A DNA stretch of 64,000 nt from the NCBI RefSeq assembly GCF_002251365.1, contig NZ_NPJH01000091.1, forward strand, positions 28,812 through 92,811, read 5' to 3'. Every line of letters starts with the position of its first letter. Position 1 is the first letter of the stretch. Positions 25,774-33,907 of the stretch are shown piece by piece. The position numbers and the translations under genes were made by a program. Origin of the DNA: Prevotella sp. P3-122 (GTDB taxonomy: Bacteria; Bacteroidota; Bacteroidia; Bacteroidales; Bacteroidaceae). The notes under the pieces are model-generated. The model was given only the letters and a program-made list of their open reading frames with translations. It was not told the origin of the DNA and searched no databases.

Positions 25774-28212
25774 ATGTTTAGGAGATTATTGATTGCCATT
25801 ATTGTAATGACATTGCAGGTGACAGTATCTGCAGACACTTTGGAAATCAAGAAAGTAAGGCATGCGGGACCATTTCGTGCCGTGAGCCCGGTTGTGTTGG
25901 ATAGCGTTGACAATGCCCAGAAAAAGTATGCTGAGAGAAAGCCCCTCGATATGCGTCTGCCACTGTCTCTTGTGGAGAACAAGCCCTTTGTGGATGTTGC
26001 TGCACTTGCCCTCGACAGTAGCGATGTCCATATCGTGGCCTTTGACGTGATGGCTGCAAAATATCTTAAAGACATTAAGGTAGGCGTCATGGGCTGCAAG
26101 GATTACAAGGTGTTTGCTGACGGCAAGGAGCAGTCTGGAGCAATAACGCTGCAGCCTGGCTATCACAGCATAAGCGTGAAGTTTGTTGCCGACAGCACTG
26201 CCATCGTGCTGTCTGTACCAGAGGACGGACTTGCGTTGTTGGAGGATGGTATGCGCCGCTTTTCCATGTCAGACGTGCTTGGCACCAAGGTTACTACCCG
26301 CGCGTCGCTCTCACCATCGGGCCGCTGGGCCTTCGTGGCGTACAGATGGTATGATGCCGAGAACAAGGTCGTAAGCGAGCAGTGGCTTACAGACCTGAAG
26401 ACTGGTGAGAAGCGAATTTTAAATGGTGAGGCAACATGGATGCCAAATTCAGACAGGTACTATTTCACGGAGAAAGTTGGCGGAAAGAAGTCCCTGAAGG
26501 TCGTTGACCCGCTGACGGGCAGTGTCACTGTGCTGGCAAAGGACTTCCCCGATGAGTGGTTCGTCATTTCTCCAACAGAGAAATATGCTGTAATCTCCCC
26601 AAAGACTGAGGGAACGAAGAAGGAGGATGGTGTCTTCGAGATTGTTCATCCGGACGACAGGCAGCCGGGATGGCGCACACGCTATTCGCTTGCTAAGTAC
26701 GACTTCGAAACTGGCCTCACGCAGCCCCTCACATACTCCTACAGGCATGTGTCGTTGTCGGATATATCTCCCGACGGACGATACCTGCTCTTCTCCGTGG
26801 TATCAGACACGCTGCAGCAGCGGCCAACCACACGCCGGACATACTATGAACTTGACCTGGAAACCATGAAGACAAGAATGCTCGTGGAGAAAGACGGTTT
26901 CATCGGAGGTGCCCTATACTGTGGTAGCAGAGACCTCGTGGCGTTCTCGGCAAGCACCGAGGCATTCGGCGGCATAGGGAACAGGGTTCCTGAGGGACAG
27001 ACACCAAATATGTTTGACTATCATCTCTATCTCATGGATGCAAGGACACTGAAGGTGACACCCGTGACTGCCGACGATGCGACAAGCATCGAGGACATGG
27101 AATGGTCGGCTGCTGACAAATGTCTCTATTACACAGCGCAGAACGGCGACAGCGTAAGCCTTTACAGGCTCGACATGAAGACACTTAAATCGAAAATGGT
27201 CAGACAGCCGCTTGAGGAACTCTCGGGTATGAGCATTGCCAGCAAGGGCGGAAACATCATGGTACATGGCTCGTCGGTGTCTGTACCATACGAGGTGTAC
27301 AACATCACGGCTCCTGCCGGGAAGGCCAAGGCCGCACTGGTAATGGCACCCAACAGGGACGATTATGCAGGGCTGAGGCTGAGCGAGGCAAAGCCATGGA
27401 GCTTCGAGACAGAGAGAGGCTACAGGGTTACAGGCTTCTACACTCTGCCCGCAGACTTCGACCCGGCAAAGAAATATCCTGTCATAGTGCATTACTATGG
27501 AGGATGCTCGCCAACGTCACGCCGTTTCGGCAACGGCTCTCATTATCCCGCACACTACTGGAACGCACTCGGATATATAACGTTTATTGTTAATCCGTCG
27601 GGAGCTTCGGGCTTCGGGCAGGAATGGGCCTCAAGGCATGTGAACACCATGGGAGAGGGACCTGCACAAGACATCATAGATGCCACACGGCAGTTCGTGA
27701 AGGATGTGCCACAATGCGATGCCGACCATATAGGCTGCATCTCGGCATCCTACGGCGGCTTCATGACACAGTATATGATGACTAAGGACAACCCCTTTGC
27801 ATGCGGCGTGTCGCATGCAGGCATCTCAAGCCACACCAGCTACTGGGGAGAGGGCTACTGGGGATATTCCTACAGCGAGACCTCGGCCGCCAACAGCTTC
27901 CCCTGGACACGCAAGGATCTCTTCGTAGACAGGTCGCCTCTGTACAATGCCGACAAGATTACTAAGCCCATACTCTTCACTCATGGTACTGCCGACACCA
28001 ATGTGCCGCTGGGCGAGTCTATTCAGATGTATACAGCCTTGAAATTGCTCGGCGTGCCTACGGCCTTCATTGAGGTGGAGGGAGAGAACCATGGTATCAT
28101 GGACCCAGTGAAGCGCGCTAAATGGATAAACTCCATCATGGCATGGTTTGAGAAATACCTGAAGAACGACGATGCGTGGTGGAACGCCATATATACACCT
28201 AAACAATTGTAG
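25774..28212 (+). CDS. S9 family prolyl oligopeptidase / dipeptidyl peptidase
   Basis: An 812-residue protein with a signal peptide (MFRRLLIAIIVMTLQVTVSA). An N-terminal beta-propeller (about 130-540) carries repeats such as RASLSPSGRWAFVAYRWYD and HVSLSDISPDGRYLLFSVVS. The C-terminal alpha/beta hydrolase has GCISASYGGFMTQYM (nucleophile Ser near residue 660), GTADTNVPLGESIQMYTALK (Asp) and EVEGENHGIMDP (His), the S9 catalytic triad. Such exported enzymes trim peptides, often after Pro, for nutrition in oral and gut Bacteroidales. Specificity (di- or tripeptidyl) cannot be read. Monocistronic with its own promoter. Confidence 0.93.
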   Translation: MFRRLLIAIIVMTLQVTVSADTLEIKKVRHAGPFRAVSPVVLDSVDNAQKKYAERKPLDMRLPLSLVENKPFVDVAALALDSSDVHIVAFDVMAAKYLKDIKVGVMGCKDYKVFADGKEQSGAITLQPGYHSISVKFVADSTAIVLSVPEDGLALLEDGMRRFSMSDVLGTKVTTRASLSPSGRWAFVAYRWYDAENKVVSEQWLTDLKTGEKRILNGEATWMPNSDRYYFTEKVGGKKSLKVVDPLTGSVTVLAKDFPDEWFVISPTEKYAVISPKTEGTKKEDGVFEIVHPDDRQPGWRTRYSLAKYDFETGLTQPLTYSYRHVSLSDISPDGRYLLFSVVSDTLQQRPTTRRTYYELDLETMKTRMLVEKDGFIGGALYCGSRDLVAFSASTEAFGGIGNRVPEGQTPNMFDYHLYLMDARTLKVTPVTADDATSIEDMEWSAADKCLYYTAQNGDSVSLYRLDMKTLKSKMVRQPLEELSGMSIASKGGNIMVHGSSVSVPYEVYNITAPAGKAKAALVMAPNRDDYAGLRLSEAKPWSFETERGYRVTGFYTLPADFDPAKKYPVIVHYYGGCSPTSRRFGNGSHYPAHYWNALGYITFIVNPSGASGFGQEWASRHVNTMGEGPAQDIIDATRQFVKDVPQCDADHIGCISASYGGFMTQYMMTKDNPFACGVSHAGISSHTSYWGEGYWGYSYSETSAANSFPWTRKDLFVDRSPLYNADKITKPILFTHGTADTNVPLGESIQMYTALKLLGVPTAFIEVEGENHGIMDPVKRAKWINSIMAWFEKYLKNDDAWWNAIYTPKQL

Positions 28213-28340
28213 TTCCACCCTTCTCGCAGATTGACGGCTTGCCACCATGTTGCACCCCGCTTGGTGGTAAACCGTAAGTTACGGATTGTTACACAAGTGT
28301 TCCATTGTAGAACTATTCTGAGCTAAAAAACGGCAAAAAA

Positions 28341-28372
28341 GTTGCAGATACGAACAAAACGTTGTATCTTTG
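28341..28372 (+). promoter_or_regulatory. Promoter of the Lrp-MgtC transcript
   Basis: GTTG (28341-28344), 20 bases, TATCTTTG (28365-28372). The -7 box is exact and the -33 is one base off. Start near 28379. Confidence 0.65.
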
Positions 28373-28452
28373 CACAAAATAGTGTTGTTTAGAGGCCGTG
28401 CTCGCTTACTTTCCGTAAGTTGCATTCCTCGCTAATTGTTATCAATAATAAG

Positions 28453-28926
28453 ATGGGACACGTATTAGACTCTTTGGACAGAAAAATTTTAGAGCTTATT
28501 GCGCAAGATGCCCGCACGCCATTCCTTGAGGTGGCAAGAGCGTGCAATGTCAGTGGCGCAGCCATTCACCAGCGCATACAGAAGCTTGTCAGTACAGGTG
28601 TTATCCTTGGTTCGCAGTTTGTGCTCAACCCTGAAAAGTTAGGCTATGAGACATGTGCCTACGTAGGGCTGTACCTAAAGGATCCTTCCGACTTCGACGA
28701 TGTGGTCGAGAAACTGAAGGAAATTCCTGAGGTGGTGGAATGTCACTATACCACAGGTGGTTTCGACATGTTCATCAAGATATATGCCCTGAACAACCAT
28801 CATCTTCTCAATATCATTCACGACAAGCTGCAGCCGCTCGGATTGTCGCGCAGTGAGACTATCGTGTCGTTCAATGCCGTCATAGACAGGCAGTTGCCAA
28901 TACCCACATTGCCGGATGATGAGTGA
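28453..28926 (+). CDS. Lrp/AsnC family transcriptional regulator
   Basis: 157 residues from MGHVLDSLDRKILELIAQDA. An upstream ATG at 28420 would add 11 unrelated residues. The N-terminal winged HTH reads FLEVARACNVSGAAIHQRIQ with LVSTGVILGSQF, and the C-terminal RAM effector domain reads YETCAYVGLYLKDPSDFDDV and VECHYTTGGFDMFIKIYALN. Such proteins form octamers and sense amino acids. It overlaps the MgtC-family gene by about 10 bases, so the two are coupled. Its targets are unknown; autoregulation is usual in the family. Confidence 0.93.
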   Translation: MGHVLDSLDRKILELIAQDARTPFLEVARACNVSGAAIHQRIQKLVSTGVILGSQFVLNPEKLGYETCAYVGLYLKDPSDFDDVVEKLKEIPEVVECHYTTGGFDMFIKIYALNNHHLLNIIHDKLQPLGLSRSETIVSFNAVIDRQLPIPTLPDDE

Positions 28927-29563
28927 GGAACCGTTTCTGCGATTGCTGGCCGCAATGGCCATGGGAGGTCTTATTGGTCTTGAGCGCGAGTTGCGTGCCA
29001 AGGATGCCGGCCTTCGTACCCACTTCCTCGTTGCTTTGGGAAGTGCGCTGTTCACGCTTGTTTCGCAATATGGTTTTGGTGCCGACCTCAAGGACTCCTC
29101 GCGCGTAGCGGCCCAGGTGGTGTCTGGTATCGGTTTTCTTGGTGCCGGAACTATTATTTTCCAGAAGAACGTCGTTCATGGTCTTACTACGGCGGCTGGA
29201 CTGTGGGTGACGGCAGCCATCGGACTGTCATGTGGCACTGGCATGTTTGCTGTGGCCGGAGCTACCACTGTGCTGGTGCTGCTGGGATTGGAGGTGGTGA
29301 ACGCTTTACATCCTCACCGTAGCCATACCATTATCTCTCTGTCGTTCTCCTCTACCGACAAGCAGATGTTGCCCTTGATGCAGAAAAGACTGCGTGAGGC
29401 TGGTTTTGAATTGAAGTCGTATGAGATGAGGGAGAAACATTCCTCCCACGGATGCTCATATGATGTTGTCATGGAGCTACAGGCCCGTCGTGGCGGACAT
29501 ATCAGCAAGCTGCTCGCATGTGTCTCAGATGTCGATGACGTCTCCATCTCCAATACCGACTGA
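28916..29563 (+). CDS. MgtC/SapB family membrane protein
   Basis: A 215-residue protein starting MMSEEPFLRLLAAMAMGGLI (ATG at 28916 or 28919). The MgtC signature is intact: GLIGLERELRAKDAGLRTHF and VVSGIGFLGAGTIIFQ. Four to five helices (to about residue 140) are followed by a cytoplasmic ACT-like C-terminal domain (HTIISLSFSSTDKQMLPLMQ). The family is linked to Mg2+ limitation and acid or phagosome survival; which applies here is unknown. It overlaps the end of the convergent folA by 39 bases. Confidence 0.92.
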   Translation: MMSEEPFLRLLAAMAMGGLIGLERELRAKDAGLRTHFLVALGSALFTLVSQYGFGADLKDSSRVAAQVVSGIGFLGAGTIIFQKNVVHGLTTAAGLWVTAAIGLSCGTGMFAVAGATTVLVLLGLEVVNALHPHRSHTIISLSFSSTDKQMLPLMQKRLREAGFELKSYEMREKHSSHGCSYDVVMELQARRGGHISKLLACVSDVDDVSISNTD

Positions 29564-30037
29564 TGCCTGTCGGTTGTCTTTCTTGCGTTCATATACGCAA
29601 AAGGCATATCCCTGACGTTGTGTTTTTTCTTTCAGTTTCCATCCGTCGTAGGCTGGAAACCATGAGTCGGCATGTTCGGTTGTGGAATCTATCTCAGTGA
29701 TGTACAGCCTGTCGGCGATGCTTATTGTCTGACGGTATATCTGCTCTCCTCCAATGATGAATATCGTGTCGTCCGTGCGGCAAGCCTTCATGGCCATAGC
29801 TATAGAACCATAAACCTCAACACCGTTTGCGTGCTTCATAGTAGTGCTTACAACTATGTTGCGCCTGCCAGGAAGCGGTCCGTTGGGCAGCGACTCGAAG
29901 GTATGTCTGCCCATAACCACTGTGTGTCCCAATGTCAGTTCCCTAAACCTCGTCATGTCTTCTCCTATATGGAAAAGCAGGTGGTTGCGGTAGCCTATGG
30001 CTCTGTTGGCAGCTACGGCGGCAATAATGCAAATCAT
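29525..30037 (-). CDS. folA: Dihydrofolate reductase
   Basis: A 170-residue protein. MICIIAAVAANRAIGYRNHL is the N-terminal strand with the substrate loop; the conserved acidic residue is in LLFHIGEDMTRFRELT; NADPH-binding parts are VVMGRHTFESLPNGPLPGRR and IFIIGGEQIYRQTI. It reduces dihydrofolate to tetrahydrofolate in the cytoplasm. The start overlaps the stop of the upstream methyltransferase gene by 4 bases. The last ~15 codons overlap mgtC on the other strand, and the tail (KKDNRQASVGIGDGDVIDI) looks poorly conserved, probably an extension produced by the convergent overlap. Confidence 0.94.
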   Translation of the reverse strand: MICIIAAVAANRAIGYRNHLLFHIGEDMTRFRELTLGHTVVMGRHTFESLPNGPLPGRRNIVVSTTMKHANGVEVYGSIAMAMKACRTDDTIFIIGGEQIYRQTISIADRLYITEIDSTTEHADSWFPAYDGWKLKEKTQRQGYAFCVYERKKDNRQASVGIGDGDVIDI

Positions 30038-31299
30038 AGCGTCAGTATATTTTCGGCATCAGGAATGTGAGTACTCTTTATCCTCCACTCCTGAGGATAG
30101 AGGTTGTTGGCCCTGTTGCCGAGGTTTTTCACAAATCCCAATGGTACGTTCCTGTATGTAACGAGCACGATGCCCAATGGTGTGCCATCGGGCAGTTGCA
30201 GCGACTCTCGTCGCAGATAGTCTATTGCCTGCCTGTATGTCAGTTCTGCCTGTGGAAATTTCTCCCTCTGCAATCCGTGCGACATAGCCTCGCTATGGTC
30301 TGGCACTGCCTGCTTACCTTTTAATATAGGCTTTCTTACACCATCATAGACTACGTTCAGGGCCTTCCCGCCTAAGCGCGACAGCTCACCTGTTGCCGAT
30401 GCCTTTCCGTTGCCATGCTTTCTCAGCACCGCTACGAACAGTCCCTCGCTGCGGCTCACGCCCGGTATGAACCTGTATGCAGGAATGGCACCCTTCAGTG
30501 CTCCCGTGATACCCCATCCGCAGCTGGTGTCCACCTCGACGAAGTCTGCTCCCAGCTCGCTGGCTATCCATGCCGCATTCTCCTCGTCCTCGTAGGCATT
30601 GAAGGTGCAGGTGGAGTATATCATTATTCCTCCTGGCCTGAGGCAATGCCATGCGTCAGCCACAATATCCCTCTGAAGCTTGGCGCATCTGGCCACGTTT
30701 GCCGTGCTCCATTCAGCCACTGCTCCAGGGTCTTTCCTGAACATCCCCTCGCCCGAGCAGGGCACATCGGCCACCACCATATCGAAAACCATTCCCGACT
30801 TGCGGTAGTCACGGGGATAGTTGTTTGTTACGGTCATGCCTTCCTTGCCGAACTTCGTGATGTTTTCTGCCAGCACCATAGCTCTGCTGCGCACTGGCTC
30901 GTTGCTGAACATGATGCTTCCTGCAGGAAGAGCGCCCATCACGCATGTGGACTTGCCTCCAGGAGCTGCGCACATGTCAAGGACGGCCAATGGACTGCCG
31001 TCGCCTGCCACCTGCCTCGCTACATGGTCTACGAACATCGATGCCGCCTCCTGCACATAGTAGGCACCAGCATGCAGCAGGGGGTCGAAGGTGAAGGCGG
31101 GGCGACCACAAAGATAGTAGCCGTAGCGACACCATGGAACTTTGTCTGCTCCGTTGGCTGGTGCCGCCGTTGCGGTCTTGAAGGGATTGAGGCGTATGCT
31201 CGCTGGAGCCTCGCTGTCAAGGGCATCGGCAAACTGCGCATAGAGGCTTTCGCCCATAAGCTGCCTGGTGTAAATCTCGAAATCTGTAGGAAGAACCAT
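30034..31299 (-). CDS. RsmF/RsmB-like rRNA cytosine-C5 methyltransferase (NOL1/NOP2/Sun)
   Basis: 421 residues from ATG at 31299 (MVLPTDFEIYTRQLMGESLY). The longer frame starts with TTG upstream of the predicted transcription start and is rejected. SAM-binding motifs: LDMCAAPGGKSTCVMGAL and FDMVVADVPCSGEGMFRKD with the motif IV Cys; STCTFNAYEDEENAAWI supplies motif VI Cys. A C-terminal PUA-like part (AIDYLRRESLQLPDGTPLGI) is typical of RsmF. It methylates a cytosine in 16S rRNA. It is coupled to folA by a 4-base overlap. Confidence 0.93.
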   Translation of the reverse strand: MVLPTDFEIYTRQLMGESLYAQFADALDSEAPASIRLNPFKTATAAPANGADKVPWCRYGYYLCGRPAFTFDPLLHAGAYYVQEAASMFVDHVARQVAGDGSPLAVLDMCAAPGGKSTCVMGALPAGSIMFSNEPVRSRAMVLAENITKFGKEGMTVTNNYPRDYRKSGMVFDMVVADVPCSGEGMFRKDPGAVAEWSTANVARCAKLQRDIVADAWHCLRPGGIMIYSTCTFNAYEDEENAAWIASELGADFVEVDTSCGWGITGALKGAIPAYRFIPGVSRSEGLFVAVLRKHGNGKASATGELSRLGGKALNVVYDGVRKPILKGKQAVPDHSEAMSHGLQREKFPQAELTYRQAIDYLRRESLQLPDGTPLGIVLVTYRNVPLGFVKNLGNRANNLYPQEWRIKSTHIPDAENILTL

Positions 31300-31320
31300 A
31301 TATTTGTCTCGTTTTGCTTG

Positions 31321-31352
31321 CAAAAATACTTTTTTTTTTGTTTCTTCGCAAC
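31321..31352 (-). promoter_or_regulatory. Promoter of the RNA methyltransferase-folA operon
   Basis: On the minus strand: GTTG (31352-31349), 20 bases, TATTTTTG (31328-31321). The predicted start near 31314 fixes the methyltransferase start at 31299. Confidence 0.65.
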
Positions 31353-31416
31353 TAAAATGACATACTATTCGTCAAACAGACATGAAATAATCTAAAAAAC
31401 GAAAGTATATGCTGAT

Positions 31417-32067
31417 ATGAGACAACTATTCCAAACATGCATCCTTGCCCTTGCCCTGTGCTTAACGGTACCTGCAAGCGCACAGAAACATCGTCATCAT
31501 CAGACGGTACAGCAGACATCCGTTGCCACACCCGACTCTGCAAGTGAGGGAGTGGAGGCGTTCTCAGACACAACAGCCACCCCGGCTCCTTCGCAGAGCA
31601 CAACACCCACGGCTACCTACACGTTCTCCGTTGATGACGGGGACGATGGTGATGATTTTTTCGACAATCCTTTTGACTTCTGGGCCACCAAGGTGGGCTT
31701 CGGCATTGGTGGAGTCATTCTTGCCATATTCGTTGTGCTGCTGGTGTTCTTGCTGCTGCTGTCGCCATTCATCATCCTCGCCCTAATCATCAGGATGCTC
31801 ATCAAACGCCACAACGACAACGTGACACTGGCCGCCAAGGCTATAGAAAACGGACAGCCGCTACCCGAGAACCATACCACCTACGACGGTTACTACTGGG
31901 AGAAGGGGGTCAAGAATACAGCCATAGGCGTAGGTATCGCCATCATGGGATGGCTGTGGAGCTCGTCATTCCTCGGAGGCATTGGAGCCCTCGTTGCATG
32001 CTACGGTCTCGGGCTGATTTATCTCTCGAAACATAGTAAGAAAAAGGAACAGGAGAATGAAGGCTGA
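31417..32067 (+). CDS. DUF6249-like exported membrane protein of the ECF sigma operon
   Basis: A 216-residue protein with a signal peptide (MRQLFQTCILALALCLTVPA) and a low-complexity Thr/Ser/Pro region (about 30-65). DDGDDGDDFFDNPFDFWATK precedes a strong transmembrane helix (FGIGGVILAIFVVLLVFLLL). A cytoplasmic segment with IKRHNDNVTLAAKAIENGQ leads to two more helices (VGIAIMGWLWSSSFLGGIGA and beyond) and a basic tail. This order is typical of Bacteroidetes DUF6249 proteins encoded with an ECF sigma factor and DUF5056. It may act in envelope stress sensing. Family name from memory. Confidence 0.75.
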   Translation: MRQLFQTCILALALCLTVPASAQKHRHHQTVQQTSVATPDSASEGVEAFSDTTATPAPSQSTTPTATYTFSVDDGDDGDDFFDNPFDFWATKVGFGIGGVILAIFVVLLVFLLLLSPFIILALIIRMLIKRHNDNVTLAAKAIENGQPLPENHTTYDGYYWEKGVKNTAIGVGIAIMGWLWSSSFLGGIGALVACYGLGLIYLSKHSKKKEQENEG

Positions 32068-32193
32068 AAAATGAGGACTTGATTTCTCGATGTTCCTATA
32101 CCACGACATCTTGATATTTCGTTTCTTTGCTCTCTCTTCTTCTCATAAACATAAAGGTGGGTTCTATAAATATCCACCGTCAAAAGGAAAAAT

Positions 32194-32733
32194 ATGCCAA
32201 GCATTGATGACATATCTCTTGTCACAAGGGTGATTGTGTTTGACGACCGGCGAGCCTTCGACCGCCTGGTCGTCAAATACCAGTCGCCCATAAGGCGTTT
32301 TTTCCTTAACCAGACGCTCGGTGACAGCCAGCTTAGCGACGACCTCGCCCAGGACACTTTTGTGAAGGCATATAAGAACATCAGGCAGTTCCAGGGGCGT
32401 TCAGGTTTCTCTACATGGCTCTACCGCATAGCCTACAACGTGTTCTACGACTATGTGCGGCGACACAAGGAGACAGCAGACATCGACAGCCGTGAGGTGC
32501 TTACACTTGGCACCGCAGCGGACAGCAGCCAGGAGCGGATGGATATCTATAGCGCAATGGCCATGCTCAGCGACAGCGAGCGCACGTGCTTAACGCTACA
32601 GCTCATGGAAGGTCAGCCCATAGACCATATTGCCGACATCACGGGGCTGGCACAGGGAACAGTAAAGTCGCATCTGTTCCGTGGAAAACAGAAACTTGCC
32701 GATTACCTTAGAAAGAATGGATATGGAAAATAA
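32194..32733 (+). CDS. ECF-type RNA polymerase sigma factor
   Basis: A 179-residue protein with the two sigma domains. Region 2: AFDRLVVKYQSPIRRFFLNQ, DDLAQDTFVKAYKNIRQFQG and FSTWLYRIAYNVFYDYVRR. Region 4: YSAMAMLSDSERTCLTLQLM and IADITGLAQGTVKSHLFRGK. The linker (about 98-113) is short. It sits between the DUF6249-like protein and a small protein with one or two membrane helices that overlaps it by 17 bases, likely its anti-sigma partner. Regulon unknown. Confidence 0.94.
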   Translation: MPSIDDISLVTRVIVFDDRRAFDRLVVKYQSPIRRFFLNQTLGDSQLSDDLAQDTFVKAYKNIRQFQGRSGFSTWLYRIAYNVFYDYVRRHKETADIDSREVLTLGTAADSSQERMDIYSAMAMLSDSERTCLTLQLMEGQPIDHIADITGLAQGTVKSHLFRGKQKLADYLRKNGYGK

Positions 32734-33103
32734 AGACGAACAGTTACTACAGATGTTTTTTGATGCCAACAGGCAGGATATTGCCGATGATGGCTTCTCT
32801 GATGATGTGATGAGGCGGCTTCCCGCACCCCGCACCCGCCCGTTTGTCGTGTGGCGCGGCCTGTGCCTTACTGCAGGCTTGTTGCTGTTTTTCTGCTGCG
32901 GTGGAGTAGGGGCACTGCGTACTTTTGCAGTCAACTTCCTTGTTGACGTGGTAACCTGCATACTGTCTGTCGACGTCAGTACTTTCTCGCCTATGATGGC
33001 ATTGCTCGCCGCCTTCGGCCTGTGCTCCGTGGCAGTCTTTGTGCTGGCGCAGAGCATGCCCGACAAAACCCTTCTTGGAACCAAAAGAACCATGCAGCCA
33101 TGA
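32717..33103 (+). CDS. DUF5056-like membrane protein, probable anti-sigma partner
   Basis: 128 residues from MDMENKDEQLLQMFFDANRQ. The N-terminal cytoplasmic part (about 1-45; DDGFSDDVMRRLPAPRTRPF) resembles DUF5056 proteins found after ECF sigma genes. Two helices follow: LCLTAGLLLFFCCGGVGAL and MMALLAAFGLCSVAVFVLAQ. It overlaps the sigma gene by 17 bases and the next gene by 4. Its position suggests that it binds and holds the sigma factor at the membrane, but no anti-sigma motif is evident. I chose this start because the earlier ATG lies deep in sigma. Confidence 0.75.
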   Translation: MDMENKDEQLLQMFFDANRQDIADDGFSDDVMRRLPAPRTRPFVVWRGLCLTAGLLLFFCCGGVGALRTFAVNFLVDVVTCILSVDVSTFSPMMALLAAFGLCSVAVFVLAQSMPDKTLLGTKRTMQP

Positions 33104-33783
33104 TAGGAACCATTGTAAATACCTGCGCCATACTCGTTGGTACCGTCATCGGAACGGCGTTCAACCGTGGCATCCCCGAGCGATACAAGAATGTGCTTTA
33201 TGATGGGCTTGGTGTGGTGAGTATCGCCATAGGACTGAATGCCGCCATATCGCGTTTCCAGCAGAGCGTATGGCCGGTGCTCTTCGTTGTTGCCATCTCG
33301 TTGGGTGGAGTAGTCGGTGTGGCACTCGACATTGAGGGACGGTTCCGCCGTATGGTGGCAAGGCGTGGCAAAGGAGGCAACCTTGCCAACGGACTGTCCA
33401 CCGCCATCCTGCTATACTGCATCGGTCCATTGTCGATGCTCGGACCGGCTGTTAGCGCCATAGAGGGCGATAATAGCCTGCTGCTCACCAATGCCACCCT
33501 TGATTTCGTGTCGTCCATAGTATTTGCTTCCACTTATGGCCCGTGGATGGCATTGGCGGCGCCGGTATTGTTCTGTTGGCAGGGGACGTTCTATCTTGCC
33601 GCAGTACTGTCGAGTGCCGCCCTTAGTGAGGCGCTAATGGCGGAGCTGCTAATTGTCGGCGGTATGCTGATAACCATGAGCGGCCTGTCTCTATTGCGGC
33701 TCAAGGACTGCCACACACTAAACTTCCTGCCTGCTCTTCTCGTTCCGCCATTATGGTTCCTTGTTGTCCAGTTGGCAAGTTGA
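33100..33783 (+). CDS. DUF554 family membrane protein
   Basis: 227 residues from MIGTIVNTCAILVGTVIGTA. The start overlaps the previous stop (ATGA) and matches the usual start of DUF554 proteins. Family features: GLGVVSIAIGLNAAISRFQQ, SLGGVVGVALDIEGRFRRM, NGLSTAILLYCIGPLSMLGP, LDFVSSIVFASTYGPWMALA and VGGMLITMSGLSLLRLKDCH. About seven helices; probably a transporter or channel of unknown substrate. It is the last gene of the sigma operon, though DUF554 genes often occur alone. Confidence 0.9.
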   Translation: MIGTIVNTCAILVGTVIGTAFNRGIPERYKNVLYDGLGVVSIAIGLNAAISRFQQSVWPVLFVVAISLGGVVGVALDIEGRFRRMVARRGKGGNLANGLSTAILLYCIGPLSMLGPAVSAIEGDNSLLLTNATLDFVSSIVFASTYGPWMALAAPVLFCWQGTFYLAAVLSSAALSEALMAELLIVGGMLITMSGLSLLRLKDCHTLNFLPALLVPPLWFLVVQLAS

Positions 33784-33841
33784 TGAGTAGTTGGGTTGAC
33801 GGGTGCGTATATAAAGTGTCTTAACATTTCATTCCTTATCC

Positions 33842-33872
33842 TTTGTTTTTTAGTTGGTTTTTATTAACTTTG
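33842..33872 (+). promoter_or_regulatory. Promoter of the GH128-like gene
   Basis: TTTG (33842-33845), 19 bases, TAACTTTG (33865-33872). Exact consensus, 36 bases before the ATG at 33908. Confidence 0.78.
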
Positions 33873-33907
33873 CACCCGATAATAGACATCTAATAACATC
33901 AACCTTT

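Noticed and set aside
30415..31395. 326-codon plus-strand frame opposite the RNA methyltransferase
   Set aside because: Shadow frame; no domains, while the opposite strand has SAM and catalytic Cys motifs.
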